The translations under genes were made by a program, and so were the position numbers. 6,794 nt of DNA from Bacteroidota bacterium. GTDB lineage: Bacteria; Bacteroidota; Bacteroidia; Bacteroidales; B18-G4. The notes beneath the pieces are model-generated. The model worked only from the letters and a program-made list of their open reading frames with translations, searched no databases and had not been told where the DNA came from. The DNA is taken from contig QMPN01000161.1 of assembly GCA_003648575.1 (NCBI GenBank), forward strand, positions 1 to 6,794. The letters run 5' to 3'. Positions 1 to 6,002 of this stretch are shown here, one piece after another (positions within the stretch are counted from its first letter, which is position 1; each line of letters opens with the position of its first letter).

Positions 1-326
1 CCTTCATGTGACCAATGGTACAGATCCTGCATCCCAAAGATCAGGATGGGGATCATGAGGATGGCAATAACGGGGATGATATTTCCCATAGCCTGGTATA
101 TCCGGTTGAACCCTACTGCCCATCCTGAATGTGTGATGTATTGGAGAGCTCCAAAGAAGGTGATCCCAATACCCAGGGAGAGGAAATAATAATTGTTCAT
201 CAGATAATTTGCCCATGTTTTAACAGGATCGGTAATAAATCCATAGGTTAAGGACGCAATACCAATGGCAATTAAAACAAGGCTTATGATCTTAAATGTT
301 GACGAAATTTGTATTTTTTTCTCCAT
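1..326 (-). CDS. actF: ACIII membrane subunit ActF, partial (C-terminus beyond left window edge)
   Basis: This is the N-terminal 108 codons of a polytopic membrane protein of alternative complex III; the frame is still open at base 1. Visible hydrophobic segments lie at about residues 11-31, 46-65 and 80-100. Family-like landmarks are the W38-AN-LMNNY block, ALQYIT (60-65) followed by GW (68-69), and the DLYHWSHE block at 101-108, which I recognise from Bacteroidota ActF (annotated as quinol:cytochrome c oxidoreductase quinone-binding subunit 2). ActF is a degenerate relative of ActC in the NrfD/PsrC fold and is proposed to take part in quinone binding or proton movement. The start is ATG at 326, 46 bp downstream of the actE stop. 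There is no clear Shine-Dalgarno; a purine run (AAAAGGAAA) lies about 18 bases upstream, too far to be convincing. The size of the missing part cannot be judged here; ActF proteins usually exceed 350 residues. Confidence 0.9.
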   Translation of the reverse strand, partial: MEKKIQISSTFKIISLVLIAIGIASLTYGFITDPVKTWANYLMNNYYFLSLGIGITFFGALQYITHSGWAVGFNRIYQAMGNIIPVIAILMIPILIFGMQDLYHWSHE

Positions 327-372
327 CGTCTGTGTTTTTACGTTTCCTTTTCGTGACCGGATTATGCTTAAA

Positions 373-942
373 TTATTTTGCTAAGCTTCTCATATAATTA
401 ATAACCATCCATCGATGATCTGCTTTTATCTGTGCACCATGGGCACCCATCAGTCCCGACAATGAGCCGGTGGTGATGATATGATAGATCTCCCCGTCAG
501 GTTTTGACAGAACATATTCTTCAACCAGTGAAGTAGGCTTGGCTGTGAATTTCTTACTGGTATACAGGAAGCCATCGCCTTTGCCAAGTACGCCGTGACA
601 GTTGCTGCAGTATATCCTGAATTGCTCCTTCCCGATGGCCAGGTTCTCGTCATCCGGCACGATGGGATTGCTCAGCTCAAGGCCTGCCAGCTGCTGATCA
701 TCAAATGATTTGGCCTTGTAGGGATAGGGGGTTTGCCCGATGGCGATACTCCCTTCAGGCGGAAGCTGGTTTGTAATACTATCTGCAAAAACAGGATTCT
801 CCGTATATGCATCATAGGGCTCCGAATAATACATGTCGGGCATGTATGCATAACCGGGATGGTTCCTTTCGTGATTACAGGAAGTAAACAATAGCGATGT
901 CATCAACACGACAATAAATAATCTAATAGATAACTTTATCAT
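373..942 (-). CDS. actE: ACIII lipoprotein monoheme cytochrome c, ActE
   Basis: This is a 189-residue periplasm-facing cytochrome c of alternative complex III. Residues 1-22 form a lipoprotein signal (hydrophobic core 8-19, then FTSC), so the mature protein should start at lipidated Cys22. A Tyr/Pro/Met-rich segment follows (GYAYMPDMYY, 30-39), typical of ActE, then a linker containing LPPEGS (60-65). The class I cytochrome domain covers about 98-189 with one heme motif, CSNCH, at 112-116 (bases 595-609). His116 is the proximal ligand; Met165 in GLMGAHG is the likeliest distal ligand, with Met179 a weaker candidate. The C-terminal RWMVINYMRSL helix is the usual final helix of these cytochromes. 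Its likely job is to receive electrons from the ActA hemes or deliver them to the terminal oxidase. The start ATG at 942 lies 12 bp past the actD stop with no obvious ribosome binding site, which suggests translational coupling. Length and architecture look normal for the family. Confidence 0.94.
   Translation of the reverse strand: MIKLSIRLFIVVLMTSLLFTSCNHERNHPGYAYMPDMYYSEPYDAYTENPVFADSITNQLPPEGSIAIGQTPYPYKAKSFDDQQLAGLELSNPIVPDDENLAIGKEQFRIYCSNCHGVLGKGDGFLYTSKKFTAKPTSLVEEYVLSKPDGEIYHIITTGSLSGLMGAHGAQIKADHRWMVINYMRSLAK
595..609 (-). other. Heme c attachment motif of ActE (CSNCH)
   Basis: This is the only CxxCH motif in ActE (residues 112-116), so the subunit is monoheme. It is followed by G-x-x-G-x-GDG, a common continuation in small class I cytochromes c. 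Confidence 0.95.
877..942 (-). other. Lipoprotein signal peptide of ActE
   Basis: Residues 1-22 have a short positive N-region (K3, R7), a hydrophobic core and a lipobox FTSC with Cys22 as acceptor. Phe at -3 is less usual than Leu, but relaxed lipoboxes are common in Bacteroidota. The residues after Cys (NHERNHP) are polar and charged, as expected of an exposed tether. Confidence 0.85.
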
Positions 943-954
943 AGCAATCAGGTG

Positions 955-1512
955 TTAGTCGTTTTCTTCAGTTATATAACCTTCGGGCTCCTCTTTTTCC
1001 TTTACATCAATGGCGCCTGCTTCTTGCAGTATTTTTTTGATCTTCCCGGCTTCTTCCGCAGTCATGTCTTTATCCTTTTCCACGGTGATAACAAACTTAT
1101 CGTCAACAGATGCCGGTTCGATCATAACTACTTTTTTCCCGGGTCCGAGCTTCTGACGGATGAAAAAAGTCATGAAAGTCAGAAAGGTGGCAATATTGAT
1201 CGTCATTACGAACAGAATGATAATGAACGATAATGAATTCAGAGGCTTGCCACCAAACTTCAGGGGATAGCTTATGACGGATGTCCAGTACAGGAAAGCA
1301 TAGGTGATCAAAACACCGAATACTCCATACATGAATGTCATGTAAGGAATACGGGTTTTTAATCCCAACACCTCAAATACCTCATGTATGGGGAAAGGCG
1401 AGAATACATTTTTGATCTTGATCCCGCTTTCTTTTACTTTTTTGATGGCGCTGACCAGCACATCCGGGTCATCATATACGCCGATAATATTAGTCTTACT
1501 CATCATTGTCAT
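955..1512 (-). CDS. actD: ACIII subunit ActD (DUF3341 family)
   Basis: This is a 185-residue protein of the DUF3341 family, the small membrane subunit of alternative complex III that sits beside ActC. It begins with an alpha/beta domain (residues 5-57) carrying the family-like IIGVYDDPDVLVSAIKKV block. Two membrane helices follow, about 58-80 and 94-118, joined by the short loop YPLKFGGKP (82-90). The soluble C-terminal domain contains DDKFVITVE, the usual end block, then an acidic tail rich in Glu and Lys. Both termini should face the cytoplasm. The second helix looks unusual (see findings). Its biochemical role is unproved; in known structures it contacts ActC and may help proton movement or stability. 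The reading frame overlaps the end of actC. Three possible starts exist: ATG at 1512, 1506 and 1503. The most distal has a weak GGA six bases upstream; the 1503 start would give MSKTN, the more familiar N-terminus. I keep 1512, with low certainty on the exact codon. Confidence 0.92.
   Translation of the reverse strand: MTMMSKTNIIGVYDDPDVLVSAIKKVKESGIKIKNVFSPFPIHEVFEVLGLKTRIPYMTFMYGVFGVLITYAFLYWTSVISYPLKFGGKPLNSLSFIIILFVMTINIATFLTFMTFFIRQKLGPGKKVVMIEPASVDDKFVITVEKDKDMTAEEAGKIKKILQEAGAIDVKEKEEPEGYITEEND
1496..1512 (-). other. actC/actD overlap with three candidate actD start codons
   Basis: The last five codons and stop of actC (TAA at 1496-1498) overlap the start of actD. Read in the sense direction, the overlap holds ATGACAATGATG, giving in-frame actD starts at 1512, 1506 and 1503. 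The overlap is 17 bp for the first start and 8 bp for the last. This arrangement normally means that ribosomes finishing actC re-initiate on actD, keeping the two membrane subunits in step. Confidence 0.85.
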
Positions 1513-2872
1513 TATTTGTCCAACTGGTTTCTTTATTGATTCCTTTTATTTCGCTGATGGCAATCATCGGGATATACCTGAAGAATAAGAGTACTCCAAA
1601 TATGAAGATACCAAGTGTGCCGATGAAAATGGCTACTTCTACAGTTGAAGCAGTATATGATGCCCAGCTGGAAGGCAGGAAGTCTTTCGATAAGGATGTA
1701 ACTACAATTACATAGCGTTCGAACCACATTCCGATGTTTATAAATATGGAGATGATAAAAACAATCGTGATGTTTGTCCTGATCTTTTTGAACCAGAACA
1801 GCTGCGGAATAATGGCATTGCAGGTGATCATAGTCCAGAAAGCAATAGTGTATTCTCCTGTTACACGGTTCTTCATGAAGGTGAACATCTCATATTCAGC
1901 CCCTGAGTACCAGGCAACAAAGAACTCGGTGGAGTAGGCCGTTGCCATGATCAGACTGATAAATGTCAGAATTCGTGCAATGGCATCCAGGTGTCCTTTG
2001 GTTACATATTCCTGGTATTTAAATACCCGGCGTACGATAATCATCAGCGTAAGCACCATCCCGAAACCTGAGAAAATCGCCCCAACAACAAAGTATGGAG
2101 GGAAGATGGTGGTATGCCATCCGGGGATTACTGATGTGGCAAAGTCCATGGCCACAATTGAGTGAACGGAAACTACCAATGGTGCTGCCAGTCCACCGAT
2201 CATCAAAGCGGCTGTTTCAAAGCGCAGCCAGCCCCTGGCGGTCCCTACCCAGCCAAAGCTAAGGGCACCATAAACGGCTTTCTTGACCTTGGAGGTAGTC
2301 TTCTCACGGATAGTTGCGAAATCAGGGATCATCCCGATATACCAGAATACAGCAGATGCCATCAGGTAAGTGCTGATAGCTACCACATCCCAGAACAGGG
2401 GAGAGTTGAAGTTATCCCACAATGGCCCGCGCGTGTTCCAGTAAGGAAGGATGAAGAAAGCATTCCAGATCCTGCCCATATGCAACATGGGAAAGAGACC
2501 CGCACAAATTACCGCCACCACCGTCATAGCTTCAGCAGCCCTGTTGATGGAAGTACGCCATTTTTGTCGGAGGATAAGCAGGAATATGGAAAAAGCAGTA
2601 CCGGCGTGGCCGATCCCGATCCACCATACAAAATTGATGATACCAAATCCCCAGGCTACATTGTTGTTTACCCCCCAGGTACCGATCCCTATTGAAACAG
2701 TAGTATACATCGCCCATAGTCCAAAAATGATCATAGCAATGGATACGAAGATGGCAATATACCACCATGTGGGAGGCCTCTTCGCCTCAAGGGGTTTTAA
2801 AACATCCTCTGTGATTTGATGATAACTCTTGTTCCCTTCAACAAGAACTCCTCTGATACGGCTGTTATACAT
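1496..2872 (-). CDS. actC: ACIII quinol-oxidising membrane subunit ActC (NrfD/PsrC family)
   Basis: This 458-residue polytopic membrane protein is the main NrfD/PsrC-type subunit of alternative complex III. About ten hydrophobic segments can be picked out, the first at about 36-58 and the last at about 411-435; the central eight correspond to the NrfD fold. Family blocks include EGNKSYHQITEDVLKPLE (12-29), WWIGIGHAGT (83-92) followed by LRQKWRTSINRAAEAMT, FPMLHMGRIW (127-136), SPLFWDVVAISTYL, and VSVHSIVAMDFA (234-245) then PGWHTTIFPPYFV. Polar membrane residues H89, H130, H237, D243 and H253 are candidates for the quinol site or proton path; in known ACIII structures ActC contacts the [3Fe-4S] cluster of ActB. 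The start ATG at 2872 fits the expected N-terminus and lies 29 bp after the actB stop, with only TTGAG upstream as a possible ribosome site. The C-terminus is a short polar cytoplasmic tail ending NNDNDE, encoded where actD begins. Length is normal for the family. Confidence 0.96.
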   Translation of the reverse strand: MYNSRIRGVLVEGNKSYHQITEDVLKPLEAKRPPTWWYIAIFVSIAMIIFGLWAMYTTVSIGIGTWGVNNNVAWGFGIINFVWWIGIGHAGTAFSIFLLILRQKWRTSINRAAEAMTVVAVICAGLFPMLHMGRIWNAFFILPYWNTRGPLWDNFNSPLFWDVVAISTYLMASAVFWYIGMIPDFATIREKTTSKVKKAVYGALSFGWVGTARGWLRFETAALMIGGLAAPLVVSVHSIVAMDFATSVIPGWHTTIFPPYFVVGAIFSGFGMVLTLMIIVRRVFKYQEYVTKGHLDAIARILTFISLIMATAYSTEFFVAWYSGAEYEMFTFMKNRVTGEYTIAFWTMITCNAIIPQLFWFKKIRTNITIVFIISIFINIGMWFERYVIVVTSLSKDFLPSSWASYTASTVEVAIFIGTLGIFIFGVLLFFRYIPMIAISEIKGINKETSWTNNDNDE

Positions 2873-2901
2873 AGCTCAATCTTTGATTTTTTAAATCTTT
2901 A

Positions 2902-5900
2902 TTAATGGTGATGTTCATCACCGCTTCCGGCAGACTCGTGATCATCAGTAAGTTGCTGGTTCCCATAAACGGGATAATACTTTGAATAATTCTGCGCTTT
3001 CAGTTTGGGATCGACATTACGAATCTTCGTAACATAGTTTACCGATGGCAAGGTGTGTATTTGCTCCAGTAACTGATAGGTGCGCGGATTCTTCAAGACC
3101 TTTGATATCTCGCTATCGGGATCTAACATATTTCCAAATACGATCGCATTACCCGGACATGACTGCTGACAGGCTGTCTGAACCTCATCGCCACCCAGGT
3201 CGCGTCCTTCTTTTTTCGCATCCAGCTTCTTTTCCTGGATACGTTGAACACAAAGCGAGCATTTCTCAACCACACCCCTCGAGCGTACTGTAACATCAGG
3301 GTTGAGCACCAGCTTCTCCTGTTCGCTGTTCATGTTATAGTCAAAATCATCATTGTCCTGGAAGTTGAACCAGTTAAAACGGCGTACTTTGTAAGGACAG
3401 TTGTTCATACAATACCGGGTTCCGATACAGCGGTTATAGATCATCTGGTTGAGTCCTTCATCGCTGTGTGGTGTGGCAGCTACCGGACAAACATTTTCAC
3501 ATGGTGCATTATCACAATGCTGGCACATAACGGGCTGATGAACCACTTCCGGGTTTTCGGCCAGGTCGCTGTAGTAGCGATCGATACGGATCCAGTGCAT
3601 GATACGCCTGTTTCGAACCTGTTCTTTACCAATGACAGCCACATTATTTTCAGCCTGGCAGCTAATCACACAGTTGCTGCAACCAGTACATGCATGCAGA
3701 TTGATGGCCATGCCCCAATGGAAGCCTTCAAACTTCGGAATATCGTAGAGTGTTGCATTCTGATTTGCAATATTAGTATGCATCTCGTTCCCAGCATTGG
3801 GATCTTTTTTCCACTGTTCCAGGGTTGTTTCGCGGACGATAGCCCTGCCTTCCATGGTATTGTGTGACTGCGTTCTGGCGAGCGGATAAGTTGATCCAGT
3901 CGCTTCGATCTGAACAGCTTTTCCTGACAGATTGTGATAGCCTTCGGCAGTATTACACAGGAAGTATGCATTCTTTCCGAGTCCGTTGGCCACTTTTCCT
4001 TCACTTTGGCGGCCATACCCGAGGGCAATGGCAACCGTGCCGTAGGCCTGTCCGGGTTGAACAAGTACCGGGAGCTCTATCTTTCCGTCGATGGAAACAA
4101 CATCTTCGGTTTCCCATCCTTTTTCTTCAGCAAAGGCAGGTCCAACACACAGGTAGTTGTCCCAGGTAGCCAGGCTTACCGGGTCGGGAAGTTCCTGCAA
4201 CCAGGGATTGTTGGCGTAATCTCCGGTACCGATACCAACTTTTTCATACAGCACCATTTCGATGCCGCTCTCTGCACCAGCTCTGGCTTTAAGCTCAGAT
4301 GGATTAAATGCCGCTTGTGAGGCTTCTTCTATCTCCATGTTGAATATGCCATGCTGGATGGATTGGTTCCAGAAGTCAACAAAAAGTAATTTTTCTGATT
4401 GTTTTGGGAAGAAGTTATTTTCCCAATATGCCGACATATAATTCCTGTAGTCGGTGTCTTTACCGATCCATTTCAGGAGGCTCGATTGAAACTGCCTGGT
4501 TTTAAAGATCGGGTTGATGGTGGGCTGCTGTGTGCTGATATAGCCTGTGATGGCTTCAGCATCATCCCATGATTCCAGGTAATGGTTTACCGGACATACA
4601 TATTCACAGAGCGATGCGGATTCATCCATCTGACCACTAAATGAAAGTGTGAACCCGACCTTTTTTATGCCTGCAGTGAATTTCTCCTGATCAACATAGC
4701 TGTAAGCAGGATTCACATTAAACATCATCAGACCGGCCACTGTTCCATTATTCATCTCATCAACCAGCCTGGTCATATCTGCATCAGATCCCTGCCTGAT
4801 ATTGATTGACCTGTTCAGGTTGATAGTATGGCCGTAGTTGCCGAGCAGGTAGTTAATACCATTTACGATCAACTGAATGTTGAGGTCGTTGGTGCCGGAA
4901 ACCAGCAATGATTTGCCTTTATTTTTCAACAACTCATGTGCCAGTGAATGAACATCCACTTTCGATGCAGGAGCTGAATATGTTGTTGCGCCTTCCGCCC
5001 TGGCAATCTCATTATACAGCTTGAGCAGCACAATGCCTTCTTCAGAAGGTTTGATGGGCACCCGGATATCGGCATTGGAGCCGGTTAGCGACATATTTGA
5101 TTCGTACTGGATATGCTGGGAGATGCTTGTTTGCCCGTTCATCAGGTTGCGGCCTTTTGAATACTGCTTGGTAAAGCTAACCGGAAGCAGCCAGTTGCCG
5201 TGGAAATCAGCATTAAAACCAACAATAAGCTCAGCTTTGTCGAATTTGTATTCCGGTATGGCTCTTTTGCCAAATGAAATATTGTTGGCATCCAGCATCC
5301 CTGATGATGAAACCTCATCATAGGTCATCCATTCAATATTCGGATATTTCTCAGTGAATTCGGTGATCAGCTGGCGCGTGCTGGGGCTGATGATGGTGGA
5401 GGTCAGCAGTACCACTTTTTCATTGGCGGCTGCCATGGCCGTTAGCTGCTGATGTACATCAGTATCAATATCATCCCAGCTTATATCTGATTGATTCTTT
5501 TTTGGTCCGTGCAGGCGTGAAAGGTCATACAGATTCAATACTGAAGCCTGTACCCTTGCCTGGGTGCCACCCTGGGTGATCAGAGAATGGGTGTTTCCTT
5601 CTATCTTGATCGGCCGGCCTTCCCGGGTCTTAACCAGTACGCTGCAATAATCATGTCCATCGAAAAAGGTAGATGCATAATAGTTTGCCTGGCCCGGGAT
5701 GATCTCTTCTGGCTGGCTTATATACGATATAGCCTTCCTCACAGGGGTTTCACAACTTGCTGCAATGGCAGCATATCCTACTGAGAATCCCAGCATCTTC
5801 AGGAAACTGCGACGACTGGTATGGTTGGAATCTTTGTCTTCCAGCCCGTCAATATTGAACTCAGGCATCCGTTCCTGTTCAATTTCAGCATCCGGCAGGT

Positions 5901-5955
5901 CTTTCGACCTTATTATTTCCTGGTATTCTTCAATGCTTTGCCAATATTTTTTCAT
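2902..5955 (-). CDS. actB: ACIII subunit ActB: Tat-exported molybdopterin-oxidoreductase-like protein fused to Fe-S domain
   Basis: This 1017-residue protein is the large electron-transfer subunit of alternative complex III. Residues 1-45 are a polar N-terminal extension (MKKYWQSIEEY). A variant twin-arginine signal, SRRSFLK, occupies 47-53, followed by a hydrophobic stretch to Cys68. The part from about 80 to 735 resembles the catalytic subunit of the molybdopterin oxidoreductase (CISM) family, with blocks such as ISQPEEIIPG, LVKTREGRPIKIEGN and, near 585-690, the C-terminal dinucleotide-binding-like domain. In characterised ActB this domain holds no molybdenum cofactor and is structural. 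The C-terminal ferredoxin-like domain (about 745-940) has 15 clustered cysteines, enough for three [4Fe-4S] and one [3Fe-4S], which carry electrons from the quinol site in ActC to the ActA hemes. The tail (about 985-1017) is polar and ends in three His. The start is ATG at 5955, 47 bp after actA; no strong Shine-Dalgarno is seen. The usual two ActB parts are one chain here, as in most Bacteroidota. Confidence 0.97.
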   Translation of the reverse strand: MKKYWQSIEEYQEIIRSKDLPDAEIEQERMPEFNIDGLEDKDSNHTSRRSFLKMLGFSVGYAAIAASCETPVRKAISYISQPEEIIPGQANYYASTFFDGHDYCSVLVKTREGRPIKIEGNTHSLITQGGTQARVQASVLNLYDLSRLHGPKKNQSDISWDDIDTDVHQQLTAMAAANEKVVLLTSTIISPSTRQLITEFTEKYPNIEWMTYDEVSSSGMLDANNISFGKRAIPEYKFDKAELIVGFNADFHGNWLLPVSFTKQYSKGRNLMNGQTSISQHIQYESNMSLTGSNADIRVPIKPSEEGIVLLKLYNEIARAEGATTYSAPASKVDVHSLAHELLKNKGKSLLVSGTNDLNIQLIVNGINYLLGNYGHTINLNRSINIRQGSDADMTRLVDEMNNGTVAGLMMFNVNPAYSYVDQEKFTAGIKKVGFTLSFSGQMDESASLCEYVCPVNHYLESWDDAEAITGYISTQQPTINPIFKTRQFQSSLLKWIGKDTDYRNYMSAYWENNFFPKQSEKLLFVDFWNQSIQHGIFNMEIEEASQAAFNPSELKARAGAESGIEMVLYEKVGIGTGDYANNPWLQELPDPVSLATWDNYLCVGPAFAEEKGWETEDVVSIDGKIELPVLVQPGQAYGTVAIALGYGRQSEGKVANGLGKNAYFLCNTAEGYHNLSGKAVQIEATGSTYPLARTQSHNTMEGRAIVRETTLEQWKKDPNAGNEMHTNIANQNATLYDIPKFEGFHWGMAINLHACTGCSNCVISCQAENNVAVIGKEQVRNRRIMHWIRIDRYYSDLAENPEVVHQPVMCQHCDNAPCENVCPVAATPHSDEGLNQMIYNRCIGTRYCMNNCPYKVRRFNWFNFQDNDDFDYNMNSEQEKLVLNPDVTVRSRGVVEKCSLCVQRIQEKKLDAKKEGRDLGGDEVQTACQQSCPGNAIVFGNMLDPDSEISKVLKNPRTYQLLEQIHTLPSVNYVTKIRNVDPKLKAQNYSKYYPVYGNQQLTDDHESAGSGDEHHH
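3136..3723 (-). other. Four-cluster Fe-S domain of ActB
   Basis: Residues about 745-940 of ActB hold all the clustered cysteines: C756, C759, C762, C766 (CTGCSNCVISC); C811, C814, C819, C823 (CQHCDNAPCENVCP); C843, C849, C853 (CIGTRYCMNNCP); C899, C902 (CSLC); and C929, C933 (CQQSCP). That is 15, the number needed for three [4Fe-4S] clusters and one [3Fe-4S] cluster. The spacing is that of PsrB/NrfC/DmsB-like four-cluster subunits. Assignment of each Cys to a given cluster is inference. Confidence 0.93.
5752..5820 (-). other. Variant twin-arginine signal region of ActB
   Basis: Residues 46-68 of ActB read TSRRSFLKMLGF, then a small-residue hydrophobic run ending AASC. The RR pair is at 48-49. 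The signal lies 47 residues in, after a polar extension, unlike ordinary Tat substrates that start near the N-terminus; this internal placement is typical of the 'TAT-variant-translocated' ACIII proteins. The AASC sequence is lipobox-like, so Cys68 might be lipidated to hold mature ActB on the outer face of the inner membrane. Confidence 0.85.
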
Positions 5956-6002
5956 ATTGATTGAGAGTTATTATCGTTCCTTCAGGATGAATTATTCGGT
6001 TT

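Noticed and set aside
4..216. Minus-strand open frame of 70 codons at the left edge
   Set aside because: It is in a different frame from the ActF coding sequence that starts at 326 and continues past base 1. The ActF frame gives convincing membrane helices and family motifs across the same bases.
2162..2695. Plus-strand open frame of 177 codons opposite actC
   Set aside because: The product is rich in Pro, Ser and charged residues with no recognisable fold, and it mirrors conserved ActC helices.
2885..2897. Small inverted repeat (GATTT-TTT-AAATC) between actB and actC, with a nearby repeated AAAGATT
   Set aside because: The 5-bp AT-rich stem is too weak for a terminator, and a terminator inside this tight operon would make little sense. 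It is most likely chance in an AT-rich gap.
3244..3867. Long open frame on the plus strand (207 codons) opposite the Fe-S domain of actB
   Set aside because: It lies wholly opposite strongly conserved ActB codons, and its translation shows no family motif and no sensible domain. It is a shadow of the real gene.
2902..5955. Reading the actBC pair as polysulfide reductase, nitrite reductase (Nrf) or formate dehydrogenase
   Set aside because: The molybdopterin-like and Fe-S parts are fused, and DUF3341, pentaheme, lipoprotein cytochrome and ActF genes are all adjacent. That combination is specific to alternative complex III.
5956..6002. Possible promoter in the 47-bp gap between actA and actB
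   Set aside because: No recognisable Bacteroidota promoter pair (TTTG-like upstream element with TAnnTTTG) is seen, and the gap is short inside a co-oriented block.
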